DNA of 64,000 bases from Lachnospiraceae bacterium (GCA_009774615.1 VSOC01000001.1:33952-97951); one strand, 5' to 3'; positions 26,698 to 35,824 are shown, counted from the stretch's first letter. A program made the numbers and translations. Notes: generated from the letters alone by a model not told the origin.

Positions 26698-28485
26698 ATG
26701 TATCGTTCACATGTATTGGTCTGCGGCGGAACCGGATGTACTTCCTCTGGAAGCCCACAGATTATTGAAAGATTAAATGATGAGATTGTAAAGCAGGGCT
26801 TACAGGACGAGGTAGCGGTTATCCAGACCGGATGCCACGGACTTTGTGCGCTTGGTCCGATTATGATTGTTTACCCGGATGCAAGCTTTTACTCCATGGT
26901 TAAGGTGGAGGACATTCCGGAGATTGTTTCTGAGCATCTGTTAAAGGGGCGTGTGGTTACCCGTCTGCTGTATGATGAAACGGTTACCAGCGGCGGCGTA
27001 AAGGCGCTGATTGATACGGATTTCTATAAGAAGCAGCACCGTGTAGCGTTAAGAAACTGCGGTGTGATTAACCCGGAAGTGATTGACGAGTACATAGGAA
27101 CCGGCGGCTACGAGGCTCTGGGTAAGGTTTTAACCGAGATGACCCCGGACGATGTTATTCAGATTCTTCTGGATTCCGGCCTGCGCGGAAGAGGGGGCGG
27201 CGGCTTCCCGACCGGCTTAAAGTGGAAGCTGGCAAAGCAGAACGACGCGGATCAGAAGTATGTCTGCTGTAATGCCGACGAGGGCGACCCGGGTGCATTT
27301 ATGGACCGTTCCGTACTGGAAGGCGATCCCCACGTTGTGCTGGAAGCGATGGCGATTGCCGGCTATGCGATTGGCGCAAACCAGGGTTATATCTACGTTC
27401 GTGCAGAGTACCCGATTGCCGTTGACCGCTTAAAGATTGCGATTGAGCAGGCAAGAGAGTATAACTTATTAGGAAAAGATATTTTCGGAACCGGTTTTGA
27501 TTTTGATATTGACCTGCGTCTTGGTGCCGGTGCGTTTGTGTGCGGTGAGGAAACAGCGCTGATGACCTCCATCGAAGGCAAGAGAGGCGAGCCTCGTCCC
27601 CGTCCGCCGTTCCCGGCACAGAAAGGTCTGTTCGGCAAGCCGACGATCTTAAATAACGTAGAAACCTATGCAAATATTCCGCAGATTATTTTAAACGGAG
27701 CAGAGTGGTTTGCTTCGATGGGAACCGAAAAGTCAAAGGGAACCAAGGTATTTGCCTTAGGCGGCAAGATTCATAATACCGGTCTGGTAGAGATTCCGAT
27801 GGGAACCACCCTGCGCGAAGTTATCGAAGAGATCGGCGGCGGCATCCCCAACGGCAAGAAGTTTAAAGCGGCACAGACGGGCGGCCCGTCCGGCGGATGT
27901 ATCCCGGCAGAGCATTTTGATATCCCGATTGACTATGATAACCTGATTGCCATCGGTTCCATGATGGGTTCCGGCGGTCTGATTGTTATGGACGAAGATG
28001 ACTGTATGGTTGATATCGCCAAGTTCTTCTTGGAGTTTACGGTGGAAGAGTCCTGCGGCAAGTGTACGCCATGTCGTGTCGGCACGCGCCGTATGCTGGA
28101 GATTTTAACGAAGATCACCAAGGGTCAGGCGACGATGGAAGATTTGGATAAGCTGGAAGAGCTTTGCTACTATATTAAGAACAATTCCCTCTGCGGTCTT
28201 GGCCAGACAGCGCCGAACCCCGTGCTTTCCACGCTTCGCTATTTCCGCGACGAGTATGAGGCACATATTAAAGAGAAGAGATGTCCGGCTGGTGTTTGTA
28301 AGTCCCTTCTTTCTTATGTTATTGATCGGGATAAGTGCCGCGGCTGTACATTGTGTGCAAGGAATTGTCCGGCAGGCGCAATTATCGGTTCAGTGAAGAA
28401 CCCGCATATTATCGATGCTGAGAAGTGCGTGAAGTGCGGCGCTTGTATGGAAAAATGTAAGTTTGGCGCTATCGTGAAGAAATAA
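26698..28485 (+). CDS. hndC: Bifurcating hydrogenase flavoprotein, NuoF-like
   Basis: A 595-aa subunit carrying FMN and the NAD(P)H site. Domain order: N-terminal [2Fe-2S] thioredoxin-like domain (VCGGTGCTSSG, QTGCHGLCALGP), NuoF core with the glycine-rich nucleotide loops GLRGRGGGGFPTG and CNADEGDPGAFMDR, the 4Fe-4S motif ESCGKCTPCRVGTRR with a later cysteine in SLCGLGQTAPNP, and a C-terminal two-cluster ferredoxin domain (CRGCTLCARNCPAGAI and CVKCGACMEKCKFGAI). This layout is that of HydB/HndC and it is full length. It takes electrons from NAD(P)H, or delivers them, and splits them between ferredoxin and the hydrogenase subunit. Confidence 0.94.
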   Translation: MYRSHVLVCGGTGCTSSGSPQIIERLNDEIVKQGLQDEVAVIQTGCHGLCALGPIMIVYPDASFYSMVKVEDIPEIVSEHLLKGRVVTRLLYDETVTSGGVKALIDTDFYKKQHRVALRNCGVINPEVIDEYIGTGGYEALGKVLTEMTPDDVIQILLDSGLRGRGGGGFPTGLKWKLAKQNDADQKYVCCNADEGDPGAFMDRSVLEGDPHVVLEAMAIAGYAIGANQGYIYVRAEYPIAVDRLKIAIEQAREYNLLGKDIFGTGFDFDIDLRLGAGAFVCGEETALMTSIEGKRGEPRPRPPFPAQKGLFGKPTILNNVETYANIPQIILNGAEWFASMGTEKSKGTKVFALGGKIHNTGLVEIPMGTTLREVIEEIGGGIPNGKKFKAAQTGGPSGGCIPAEHFDIPIDYDNLIAIGSMMGSGGLIVMDEDDCMVDIAKFFLEFTVEESCGKCTPCRVGTRRMLEILTKITKGQATMEDLDKLEELCYYIKNNSLCGLGQTAPNPVLSTLRYFRDEYEAHIKEKRCPAGVCKSLLSYVIDRDKCRGCTLCARNCPAGAIIGSVKNPHIIDAEKCVKCGACMEKCKFGAIVKK

Positions 28486-28500
28486 GGGAGGAAAGAACAA

Positions 28501-30243
28501 ATGGAAAATGTTACATTAAAAATCAACGGCATGGAAGTTTCTGCGCCGAAGGGTTCTACGATCCTCGAAGCAGCAAGACTTGCCCACATTGAAATTCCTA
28601 CCCTGTGCTTTTTAAAGGAAATCAATGAAATCGGTGCCTGCCGTATCTGTGTAGTTGAGGTTAAGGGGGCAAGAAGCCTGGTGGCCTCCTGCGTATACCC
28701 GGTTGCTGAGGGTATGGAAGTCTGGACGAATACACCAAAGGTACTCGATTCCCGTAAGAAAACCCTTCAGCTTTTACTGTCAAATCATGATCGGAAATGT
28801 TTATCCTGCGTAAGAAGCGGAAACTGTGAACTGCAGCAGCTTGCAAAAGAACTGGGTGTGGAGGATGAAAGCTATTACGACGGCGATAAGACCCCGTCCT
28901 GTATCGACGATTCCGCGGCACACATGCTGCGCGACAACTCCAAGTGTATCCTCTGCCGCCGCTGCGTAGCGGTTTGTGAGAACGTACAGGGCATCGGTGT
29001 TATCGGGGCAAACGAGCGCGGATTCCATACGAATATCGGTTCTGCGTTTGAGATGGGTCTGGGTGAAACCTCCTGCGTATCCTGCGGACAGTGTATCGCT
29101 GTATGTCCTACCGGGGCATTGACCGAAAAATCCTGCATCGATGATGTACTGGCAGCCATCCACGATCCGTCTAAGCATGTGATCGTACAGACGGCACCGG
29201 CAGTTCGTGCAGGCTTAGGCGAAGAGTTTGGCTATCCGATCGGAACGGATGTCGAGGGCAAGATGGCAGCCGCCCTGCGCCGGATTGGATTTGATAAGGT
29301 ATTTGACACGGATTTCAGTGCAGACCTCACCATTATGGAAGAGGCACATGAGTTTATCCACCGTGTACAGAATAACGGCGTACTTCCGCTGATTACCTCC
29401 TGTTCTCCGGGCTGGGTAAAATACTGTGAGCATTACTTCCCGGATATGACCGAAAACCTTTCTTCCTGCAAGTCGCCGCAGCAGATGTTCGGCGCGATTG
29501 CAAAGAGCTATTATGCGGAGAAGGCCGGCATTGACCCGAAGGATATCGTATCCGTATCGGTAATGCCGTGTACGGCGAAGAAGTTTGAGATTGGTCGTGC
29601 AGACGAGGACGGCGCAGGCTATCCCGACGTGGATTATTCCATGACGACCAGAGAACTGGCGCGGATGATTAAGAAGGTTGGCCTTAAGTTCAGAGAACTG
29701 CCGGAAGAGAAGTTTGACGAGCCGTTAGGACTGGCAACGGGCGCCGGCGTAATCTTTGGCGCAACGGGCGGCGTTATGGAAGCAGCGCTTAGAACCGCAG
29801 TGGAAACGCTGACCGGTGAAGAACTTGCCGATGTTGATTTTGTCGATGTCAGAGGTACAGAAGGAATTAAGGAGGCAACCTACAAGGTAGCGGGAATGGA
29901 CGTTAAGGTTGCCGTAGCTTCCGGTCTTGGCAATGCGAGAAAGCTTTTGAATATGGTGAAGAACGGGGAAGCCGATTATCACTTTATTGAAATTATGGGA
30001 TGTCCGGGCGGATGTGTCAACGGCGGCGGGCAGCCGCAGCAGCCAGGGCATGTAAGAAATACCGAAGATATCCGTGCACTGCGGGCAAAAGTGCTTTACG
30101 ATCTGGATAAGAATAACCCGATCCGTAAATCGCATGAGAACCCGGCGATCAAGGAACTGTATGCAACCTACCTGGGCGAGCCGGGAAGCAAGAAGGCACA
30201 TCATCTGCTGCATACGACGTATGTGAAGAGAAGTGTGAACTAA
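28501..30243 (+). CDS. hndD: Catalytic [FeFe] hydrogenase subunit
   Basis: A 580-aa catalytic subunit. In order: N-terminal [2Fe-2S] domain with GACRICVVEV, the His/Cys-ligated 4Fe-4S site in HDRKCLSCVRSGNCELQ, two ferredoxin clusters (CILCRRCVAVC, CVSCGQCIAVCPTGAL), then the H domain with TSCSPGWVKYCE, VMPCTAKKFE and EIMGCPGGCVNGGGQP, which supply the four H-cluster cysteines. The small-subunit-like tail (NPAIKELYATYLGEPGSKKA) closes it. The serine in TSCSPGW is common in the trimeric or tetrameric bifurcating enzymes. It reduces protons to H2, or the reverse. Maturases HydEFG are not in this window. Confidence 0.95.
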   Translation: MENVTLKINGMEVSAPKGSTILEAARLAHIEIPTLCFLKEINEIGACRICVVEVKGARSLVASCVYPVAEGMEVWTNTPKVLDSRKKTLQLLLSNHDRKCLSCVRSGNCELQQLAKELGVEDESYYDGDKTPSCIDDSAAHMLRDNSKCILCRRCVAVCENVQGIGVIGANERGFHTNIGSAFEMGLGETSCVSCGQCIAVCPTGALTEKSCIDDVLAAIHDPSKHVIVQTAPAVRAGLGEEFGYPIGTDVEGKMAAALRRIGFDKVFDTDFSADLTIMEEAHEFIHRVQNNGVLPLITSCSPGWVKYCEHYFPDMTENLSSCKSPQQMFGAIAKSYYAEKAGIDPKDIVSVSVMPCTAKKFEIGRADEDGAGYPDVDYSMTTRELARMIKKVGLKFRELPEEKFDEPLGLATGAGVIFGATGGVMEAALRTAVETLTGEELADVDFVDVRGTEGIKEATYKVAGMDVKVAVASGLGNARKLLNMVKNGEADYHFIEIMGCPGGCVNGGGQPQQPGHVRNTEDIRALRAKVLYDLDKNNPIRKSHENPAIKELYATYLGEPGSKKAHHLLHTTYVKRSVN

Positions 30244-30280
30244 ACATTTTCCTGGATAACAGGGGAATAGCTGAATAAAG

Positions 30281-30319
30281 AATACAGGCTTTCCATGCAT
30301 GGTTTGGAAAGCCTGTATT
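30281..30319. terminator. Bidirectional terminator between hndD and rlmI
   Basis: Perfect 14-bp inverted repeat: AATACAGGCTTTCC (30281-30294) pairs with GGAAAGCCTGTATT (30306-30319), loop of 11. It lies between two converging genes, with moderate T content on both sides. Confidence 0.8.
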
Positions 30320-30345
30320 TATGTGGATTATTAACAATAAAATTT

Positions 30346-31551
30346 TTACCTTTCCTCACAAACCTGGAAAATATAAAATTTCAAATAATAAGAAGATTCC
30401 TCCCTTGACCATAAAATCGGATGATCGGCGGCCTGGGTGCGGTATTCGACCTGGCGCAGGCGTTTATGTACCCCGGATGCCGCTTCCTGGATGGTTTTGG
30501 CAAAGAGTTCGGGATTCATAAAATGGCTGCATGAGCAGGTTGCCAGAAATCCGCCGTCCTTCACCAGCTTCATTCCGCGCAGGTTGATTTCCCGGTAGCC
30601 CTTTACGGCATTTTTAATGGAATTTCTGGATTTGGTAAAAGCGGGCGGATCGAGGATCACCAGGTCGAATCTTTCTTTCGCGGCTTCTAACTGGGGAAGG
30701 AGTTCAAAGACATCTGCGCACTGAAAATGCACCCGGTCGGAAAGCCCGTTTAATTCGGCATTTTCCCTTGCCTGGTTGATAGCAAGAGCGGAGGCGTCCA
30801 CGCCCAGAACCGAGGCCGCCCCGGCAATCCCTGCATTTAAGGCAAAAGAACCGGTGTGGGTAAAGCAGTCCAGCACCCGCTTTCCCGGACATAGGCGGTG
30901 AATCGCTAGGCGGTTGTATTTCTGATCCAGGAAAAACCCGGTTTTCTGTCCATCTTCTACATCCACCAGGTAGCGAACCCCGTTTTCCGTGATTTCTACC
31001 TTGGTATCGAAGGGGGCACCGATAAATCCCTTATGGCGTTTTAACCCTTCCTGAAGACGGACTTTGGCATCGCTTCGCTCATAAATTCCGCGGATGGAGA
31101 TGCCATCCTCGTTAAGTACAGCCTGAAGCTTTTCCAAAATAACCATCTTCCAGCGCTCAATGCCAAGAGCCAGGGACTCCACCACTAAAACATCCGAAAA
31201 CTTATCGATGACAATTCCGGGGAGAAAGTCGGCCTCCCCAAAGATAATGCGGCAGCTTGATGTATCCACCACCGCTTTCCGGTATTCCCAGGCGTTGCGC
31301 ACGCGCTGTTCAATCAGGCTGTCATCGACCAAAACCCCCTTTTTTCGGGTCATCATGCGGATGGTGATGGTGGAGTTTGTATTGATAAAGCCCTGTCCTA
31401 AAGGATAGCCGTCAAAATCCTCCACATAGACCATATCTCCGTTTTGATAGCTGCCGGAAATACTGTCAATTTCATTATCATAAATCCAGGCCCCGCCGGC
31501 TTTTAATGAGCGCCCGGTGCCTTTTTTAAGTTGAACCGTTGCCATATGCAC
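30346..31551 (-). CDS. rlmI: RlmI-like 23S rRNA (cytosine-C5) methyltransferase
   Basis: A 401-aa SAM-dependent RNA methyltransferase. The N-terminal PUA domain (KAGGAWIYDNEIDSI) is followed by an RMT-type linker (FGEADFLPGIVIDKF) and a Rossmann domain with VLDCFTHTGSFALNAG (SAM loop), LGVDAS, DLVILDPPAF and ATCSCSHFM, where the second cysteine lies in the usual catalytic position. RlmI modifies C1962 in E. coli; this protein may act at the equivalent site. The first codon is GTG seven bases after AAGGA; an ATG two codons later is an alternative start. It is alone in its transcription unit. Confidence 0.88.
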   Translation of the reverse strand: MHMATVQLKKGTGRSLKAGGAWIYDNEIDSISGSYQNGDMVYVEDFDGYPLGQGFINTNSTITIRMMTRKKGVLVDDSLIEQRVRNAWEYRKAVVDTSSCRIIFGEADFLPGIVIDKFSDVLVVESLALGIERWKMVILEKLQAVLNEDGISIRGIYERSDAKVRLQEGLKRHKGFIGAPFDTKVEITENGVRYLVDVEDGQKTGFFLDQKYNRLAIHRLCPGKRVLDCFTHTGSFALNAGIAGAASVLGVDASALAINQARENAELNGLSDRVHFQCADVFELLPQLEAAKERFDLVILDPPAFTKSRNSIKNAVKGYREINLRGMKLVKDGGFLATCSCSHFMNPELFAKTIQEAASGVHKRLRQVEYRTQAADHPILWSREESSYYLKFYIFQVCEER

Positions 31552-31688
31552 TGTATTTTCCTTTCTTCAGGTCGGTATGTTTTTCAAAGTACATCCATTC
31601 CTGTAAGTTTTTATATTTTTTAAATTACATCCATTATAACCCATAGGTACAGAAGTTTACAAGATAAAGCTGGAAAAGAATAATATAT

Positions 31689-31717
31689 TTCCATTTTTGC
31701 TTTTCCTGTGTTATAAT
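31689..31717 (+). promoter_or_regulatory. Candidate promoter upstream of the frameshifted lipoprotein gene
   Basis: TATAAT at 31712-31717 with a weak TTCCAT 17 bp upstream (31689-31694), about 100 bases before the ATG at 31815. This is also the likely promoter for ybaK behind it. Confidence 0.4.
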
Positions 31718-31814
31718 TTTCACCAGGGGATGAGTAATGCATAAACCACAAGGATGCATGTGCAGATGAAGGCTGTTTTCATAGATACAGATTTAAATAT
31801 GGGGGAAAGCTTAC

Positions 31815-32305
31815 ATGATGAAAACGGATATAACAGGTAAACCGGAAAGAAAGCTTTTTTGCTGTCTTTTTCTGCTGCTGGCAGTTATTTTTGCGTGTGG
31901 GGCATGCAGTAATCCAAGGGGTTCAGCGGAACCGGGGAAGCGACCATTGAACGGGTGACCATGGTGGGAAATGAACTCCGATATACTACGGAGTGGGAGG
32001 GCCATATGGATGAGCTTGAAGGTCTGGAAGAATATGATACTAAAATGATTGAATGGCACGATATTGACAGCCTGGAATGGATGGACAGCTGGAAATTTGA
32101 TACCGATCCTTATGACGGGGGCACAGATTCCCGTGAAACAGATGTGCCGCAGACGTGGGAAGACCCCACTTACAGCCCCGGAAATTGGCCTTATACAACG
32201 GAGGAAGAAACAACAGCTTTGCAAACTGCGGAAGAATCTTCATCTTCTCCGGCGCTTCCTGTAAACGGAAATGAGAGTGCATTTTCGGGAACTTTTAATA
32301 AATAG
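31815..32305 (+). pseudogene. Frameshifted acidic lipoprotein gene
   Basis: The frame from 31815 begins with a lipoprotein signal: MMKTDITGKPERK, a hydrophobic run CCLFLLLAVIFACGAC and the lipobox-like cysteine, but stops at 31956-31958. A second frame open from 31913 reads SGTGEATIERVTMVGNELRY and continues to 32305 as a very acidic, tryptophan-containing domain (EWHDIDSLEWMDSWKFD). The two overlap around CCAAGGGG (31914-31920), where a single-base change in the G-run would join them. I read this as one lipoprotein gene with a one-base frameshift, real or from sequencing. The family is unknown. ybaK begins 13 bases after the end with its own ribosome-binding site. Confidence 0.6.
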
Positions 32306-32317
32306 GAGGAAAAAGAA

Positions 32318-32791
32318 GTGGAAGAAAAAACGAATGTTATGCGGATTCTGGAACAGAAAAAAGTTCCTTATCAGGCGCATTTCTATGGAGGTACGCAGGC
32401 TGTAAGCGGAACAGAAGTAGCGGCAATTCTTGGAGAAAATCCGGCGCAGGTGTTTAAGACGTTGGTGACGGTGGGAAAGACCGGGCAGCATTATGTCTTT
32501 GTGATTCCTGTAGAAAAGGAACTGGATTTAAAGAAGGGGGCAAAGGCAGTGGGCGAAAAGTCCATTGCCATGATTAAAGAAAAGGAACTTCTTCCCCTTA
32601 CCGGCTATGTCCATGGGGGATGCTCGCCCATTGGGATGAAGAAGTTTTTTAGGACAACGATTGATGAAACGGTGAGCGGCTGGGACAGTTTTTTATTCAG
32701 TGCAGGGAAAATCGGTTATCAGATTGAGATGTCGCCGGAGGATTTGCGCAAGGTGATTGTGTACCAGACGGCGGATCTGACGGCAGAGTAA
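32318..32791 (+). CDS. ybaK: YbaK/EbsC-type aminoacyl-tRNA deacylase
   Basis: A 157-aa editing hydrolase that removes cysteine (or another mischarged amino acid) from tRNA-Pro. The family fold is evident from VSGTEVAAILGENPAQVFKT, FVIPVEKELDLKKGAKAVG, and PLTGYVHGGCSPIGMKK, where the lysine and the GG-x-SP-x-G loop form the active site. Length is normal. AGGAGG stands ten bases before its GTG start. The gene lies behind a frameshifted lipoprotein gene and is followed by gene remnants, so it is effectively alone. Confidence 0.92.
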   Translation: MEEKTNVMRILEQKKVPYQAHFYGGTQAVSGTEVAAILGENPAQVFKTLVTVGKTGQHYVFVIPVEKELDLKKGAKAVGEKSIAMIKEKELLPLTGYVHGGCSPIGMKKFFRTTIDETVSGWDSFLFSAGKIGYQIEMSPEDLRKVIVYQTADLTAE

Positions 32792-32845
32792 GATGCTGGA
32801 AAATTAGAGATAAGGTTTGATGGAAAATGCAGGTGAAGGGAAATC

Positions 32846-33070
32846 ATGGTGATTTTGGGACGGAAATTATCCGGACAGTCCTGCGTCTACCAGGATGATT
32901 TCCGTGCGGCAAAGGAGATGGCAGGACGGCTTTTGCAGTATTGCCGCTTTACAAAAAACAGATAGTAGAATATCATATGGATATGAGAACGATACCATAT
33001 TAGCAATGAGTATAGAGAGCAGTTTGGAAAAGCTAAAGGATACCTGCATACCGTTTGGCAGTGTTAAGGT
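32846..33070 (+). pseudogene. Remnant of a LacI-family regulator sugar-binding domain
   Basis: The frame at 32846-32965 reads MVILGRKLSGQSCVYQDDF then RAAKEMAGRLL, close to the central segment of LacI/PurR effector domains (GR...G.SCVY.D...A...A...L). After a stop the next conserved piece, FGKAKGYLHTVW, occurs in another frame near 33015-33060, recalling the R-x-x-GY-x-x-AL segment. No helix-turn-helix is present. These look like leftovers of a deleted regulator just upstream of the HAD gene. Confidence 0.45.
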
Positions 33071-33086
33071 AAAGAAGGAGGAAAAG

Positions 33087-33917
33087 ATGGGAAAGAAGCT
33101 TATCTTTTTGGATATTGACGGCACATTGACCAGGGCCGGAAGCAATGAGCCGCCGGCGTCTGCATTAGAAGCGGTTCGCCGTGCACAGAAGAAGGGGCAT
33201 TATGTTTTTTTGTGTACAGGAAGAAATTATGCTATGCTGTCGCCCCTCTTGCAGTTTGGATTTGATGGGGCAATCGCAAGTTCCGGCGGGTATATTTTCT
33301 GTGGGGATAAGGTGATTTACGACTGCCCGATGACCGAAGCCCAGAGAAAAGCGGTTATGGAAGTTTTCCATAAAAACGGGGTGTTTCGGACGATTGAGTG
33401 TAAAGACGGCTCTTATACTGATGAAGGATTTAAGATATTTCTGCGGGAAAATGCAAAGCAGGGAGCAAACAGTGAGCTGCTGCGCTGGCGTGAGCAGATA
33501 GAGCATGACTTAAATATCCTGCCCATGAAGCAGTATCGGGGACAGGATGTCTATAAGCTGGTGTTTATGAGTTCTTCCCTAGAGCAGCTGGAAGAACCAA
33601 AACGGGTATTGCAGGGAAATTTTGATTTTTGTATCCAGGATGCAGACGGATATGGAATGATTAACGGAGAACTTGTGAACCGGAAATTTAATAAGGGAAA
33701 AGGAATCGAGAGAGTCTGCGAATATCTGAATTTATCTGTGAACGATACCATAGGGTTTGGGGACAGTATGAATGACTGGGAGATGTTGGAAACCGTAGGT
33801 TTAAGTTTCTGTATGGAAAACGGGAGCAAGAAGTTAAAAGAACTTGCGGATGAGATTTGTCCTTCCGTGGAAAATGATGGCTTGTATCAGGGATTTTTAA
33901 AATATGGGCTGGCATAG
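33087..33917 (+). CDS. HAD-superfamily (Cof-like, type IIB) phosphatase
   Basis: A 276-aa haloacid-dehalogenase-type phosphatase. I take the ATG at 33087 because GGAGG lies just before it and FLDIDGTLT (motif I, nucleophile and acid aspartates) follows at once; the open frame to 32895 codes for no family sequence. Other motifs are LCTGRN (motif II), KGKGIERVCEYL (motif III lysine) and GFGDSMNDWEML (motif IV). The cap domain between residues 85 and 190 is of C2 type. Such enzymes hydrolyse sugar phosphates, flavin mononucleotide or similar. The gene is flanked by remnants on both sides. Confidence 0.9.
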   Translation: MGKKLIFLDIDGTLTRAGSNEPPASALEAVRRAQKKGHYVFLCTGRNYAMLSPLLQFGFDGAIASSGGYIFCGDKVIYDCPMTEAQRKAVMEVFHKNGVFRTIECKDGSYTDEGFKIFLRENAKQGANSELLRWREQIEHDLNILPMKQYRGQDVYKLVFMSSSLEQLEEPKRVLQGNFDFCIQDADGYGMINGELVNRKFNKGKGIERVCEYLNLSVNDTIGFGDSMNDWEMLETVGLSFCMENGSKKLKELADEICPSVENDGLYQGFLKYGLA

Positions 33918-34064
33918 AGGGAAAAAATCAAGGCAGCAGGCTACAGCACTACCACAGTTGTTCTTGTGGCAAACAGCTTTATGTTCCCGGAGTTTATCAT
34001 GCTGAAAACAGGGAAAAGTGAGTTGATGGAGAAGCTTATTGCGGCAGGGAAGCAGGGAGAATAA
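33918..34064 (+). pseudogene. C-terminal remnant of an unidentified gene
   Basis: An open frame without start directly after the HAD stop reads EKIKAAGYSTTTVVLVANSF, then MFPEFIMLKTGKSELMEKL and ends at 34062-34064. It looks like the tail of a larger enzyme whose front has been lost. I do not recognise the family. Confidence 0.4.
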
Positions 34065-34161
34065 TATTGCCATATGAACAGTAACGTAAAAACGCAGCAG
34101 GGGAGTGTTTTTTATAAAGAAATTAGTGATACCGGGTTCTATGGCAGTGAATAGAAAGACT

Positions 34162-34200
34162 GAAAAGTCAGCAGGTGAATCGTTTGCCTGCTGACTTTTC
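34162..34200. terminator. Strong bidirectional terminator
   Basis: GAAAAGTCAGCAGG (34162-34175) pairs perfectly with CCTGCTGACTTTTC (34187-34200), loop of 11. A- and T-runs in the stem ends serve both strands. It separates the HAD region from the leftward exporter gene. Confidence 0.85.
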
Positions 34201-34245
34201 ATGCTGCTTTTTTGATGATTTTCCTATGTCCGAAAAAAACATTGG

Positions 34246-35022
34246 TTATCCCAAAAAGTTAAACAACATAATCGCCGCTCCCAAAATCACCAACACAATA
34301 CCGGTTGCCTGGTTTAAGGTTTTGGGTTCTGCTTTATTGGCAAAGAGGGCGGCGATTCTTGCCCAGATAAAGGTGAAGATTATGCACAGGGCAAAAATCC
34401 CCCAGTCCGGCGCTCCGCCGATGGTAAAGTGGGAAACCGCTCCGGTCAGCGCTGTAAAGGTCATAATAAATACGCTTGTGCCAACCGCCGTTTTTAATTC
34501 ATAGCCAAGGACAGAAGTGAGAATAAGAAGCATCATCATTCCGCCGCCGGCACCGATAAAACCGCAGATAAAGCCAATTATTGCGCCGCAGATAACCGAC
34601 TGTACGGCACGTTTTTTTGCGGAAACACCAGCCATGGTTTCTTTTGTGGTCATTACCGGCTTAACGATGAATTTAATGCCGAGCAAAAAGGTCATAAAGA
34701 CTGAAAAATTTCCCATGGCTGCCGGGGGAACTAATGCAGCAATAAAGCTTCCAACCACGGTAAAGACCAGGACGCTGCCCATCATAATGATTCCGTTTTT
34801 AATATCTAAGTTCTTATTTTTTCCGTAAATATAGGCAGACAGGGCGCTCGCCAAAACATCCGAGGAGAGGGCAATGCCGACGGCCATGTAAGGTTCCATG
34901 TTCAGGAAGGTAATCAGCATCGGGCTTATCACAGCCGCGGCACTCATCCCTGCAAATCCGGTCCCAAGTCCGGCACCCATTCCGGCGAAAAAGGTTACGA
35001 TGATAACAAGAAAAATATTCAT
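34246..35022 (-). CDS. TauE/SafE (TSUP) family membrane exporter
   Basis: A 258-aa membrane protein with about eight hydrophobic segments and the two repeated halves of the TSUP family: GAGLGTGFAGMSAAAVISP near the start and GFICGFIGAGGGMMMLLIL in the middle, each with a glycine-rich loop inside the membrane. Members move sulfite, sulfonates, thiosulfate or other organic anions. The gene follows a MarR-type regulator gene on the same strand after 57 bases, so the exporter is probably induced when the regulator binds its ligand. Substrate not predictable. Confidence 0.88.
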   Translation of the reverse strand: MNIFLVIIVTFFAGMGAGLGTGFAGMSAAAVISPMLITFLNMEPYMAVGIALSSDVLASALSAYIYGKNKNLDIKNGIIMMGSVLVFTVVGSFIAALVPPAAMGNFSVFMTFLLGIKFIVKPVMTTKETMAGVSAKKRAVQSVICGAIIGFICGFIGAGGGMMMLLILTSVLGYELKTAVGTSVFIMTFTALTGAVSHFTIGGAPDWGIFALCIIFTFIWARIAALFANKAEPKTLNQATGIVLVILGAAIMLFNFLG

Positions 35023-35079
35023 GAAAACATTCCTTCTTTCTATTATGATATGATAAAAGCGTCAAAAGGTCTTTTGCCG

Positions 35080-35535
35080 CTATTTTTCAATAGTTTTTGC
35101 CGACGCAGGTTTCATCATCTTATCCAGATTTTTATCAATCGCACAGAAAACACGGTGAAAGGTATTCAGCTCGTCCGGATCAATCGTCTGAAGCAGTTCC
35201 TGAAAAAATACAGCCTGGATTTTGTGTCCCCTTTCGATGAGCGGGGATGCTTTTTTCGTGCAGGTAAGATAGGTTTTCCTGCGGTCGCCGGGAACGGCAG
35301 CTCTTTCGATGTAGCCTTCATGGACCAGCTTATCGACATTAACGGATACCAGATTGGCTTTAATTCCGCGGATTTCTACGATATCCCTGGCTGTGTTGTG
35401 CGCAGGGTTATTGGCAAGGAACATCAGGATATCAAAGGCCGTCTGCGGCAATTTTATCTCCTGGCAGAGCGGGCGGCAGTAGGCGGTATAAGCCTGGAGC
35501 AGTTTGTAAGGGAATTGAAGATTCATCTGCATCAT
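35080..35535 (-). CDS. MarR-family transcriptional regulator
   Basis: A 151-aa winged-helix regulator. LPQTAFDILMFLANNP is the first part of the HTH, NTARDIVEIRGIKANLVSVN the recognition helix region, and AAVPGDRRKTYLTCTKKA the wing with the typical D-R-R. Terminal helices give the dimer interface. AGGAGG lies upstream of the ATG. It is the first gene of a two-gene unit with the TauE/SafE exporter, and a perfect palindrome upstream (35562-35579) is a probable site for autoregulation. Confidence 0.9.
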   Translation of the reverse strand: MMQMNLQFPYKLLQAYTAYCRPLCQEIKLPQTAFDILMFLANNPAHNTARDIVEIRGIKANLVSVNVDKLVHEGYIERAAVPGDRRKTYLTCTKKASPLIERGHKIQAVFFQELLQTIDPDELNTFHRVFCAIDKNLDKMMKPASAKTIEK

Positions 35536-35561
35536 GTCTTTCCTCCTTGTTCAAAAAAGAA

Positions 35562-35579
35562 TAGTTCAAAAATGAACTA
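35562..35579. promoter_or_regulatory. Likely MarR operator
   Basis: TAGTTCA-AAAA-TGAACTA is a perfect inverted repeat of 7-bp arms with a 4-bp spacer, 27 bp before the MarR start. Size and symmetry suit a MarR dimer. Confidence 0.65.
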
Positions 35580-35824
35580 ATCAAATATGAAATATATTTT
35601 ACCGCGAAAAATAATAAATGTCAACCGTTTTTTTTGTATCTGCGATGTGATTTTCATGGAATTTTGCCCGTTGCTGTGAACCTGTGAAATAACGCTTTTT
35701 TGAATCCATTGGGTAAGTTTACAAATCGGGTTGAAGCCGGTAACAGCCTGTGATACAATCAAGTGGAAAATAGAAAGCAGAGGGTATAGTAAGCGGCAAC
35801 AGAGATAAGGAGATAAGGGAAATT

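Noticed and set aside
32895..33086. N-terminal extension of the HAD phosphatase
   Set aside because: The added residues do not resemble the family and overlap the LacI-like remnant; motif I and GGAGG fix the start at 33087.
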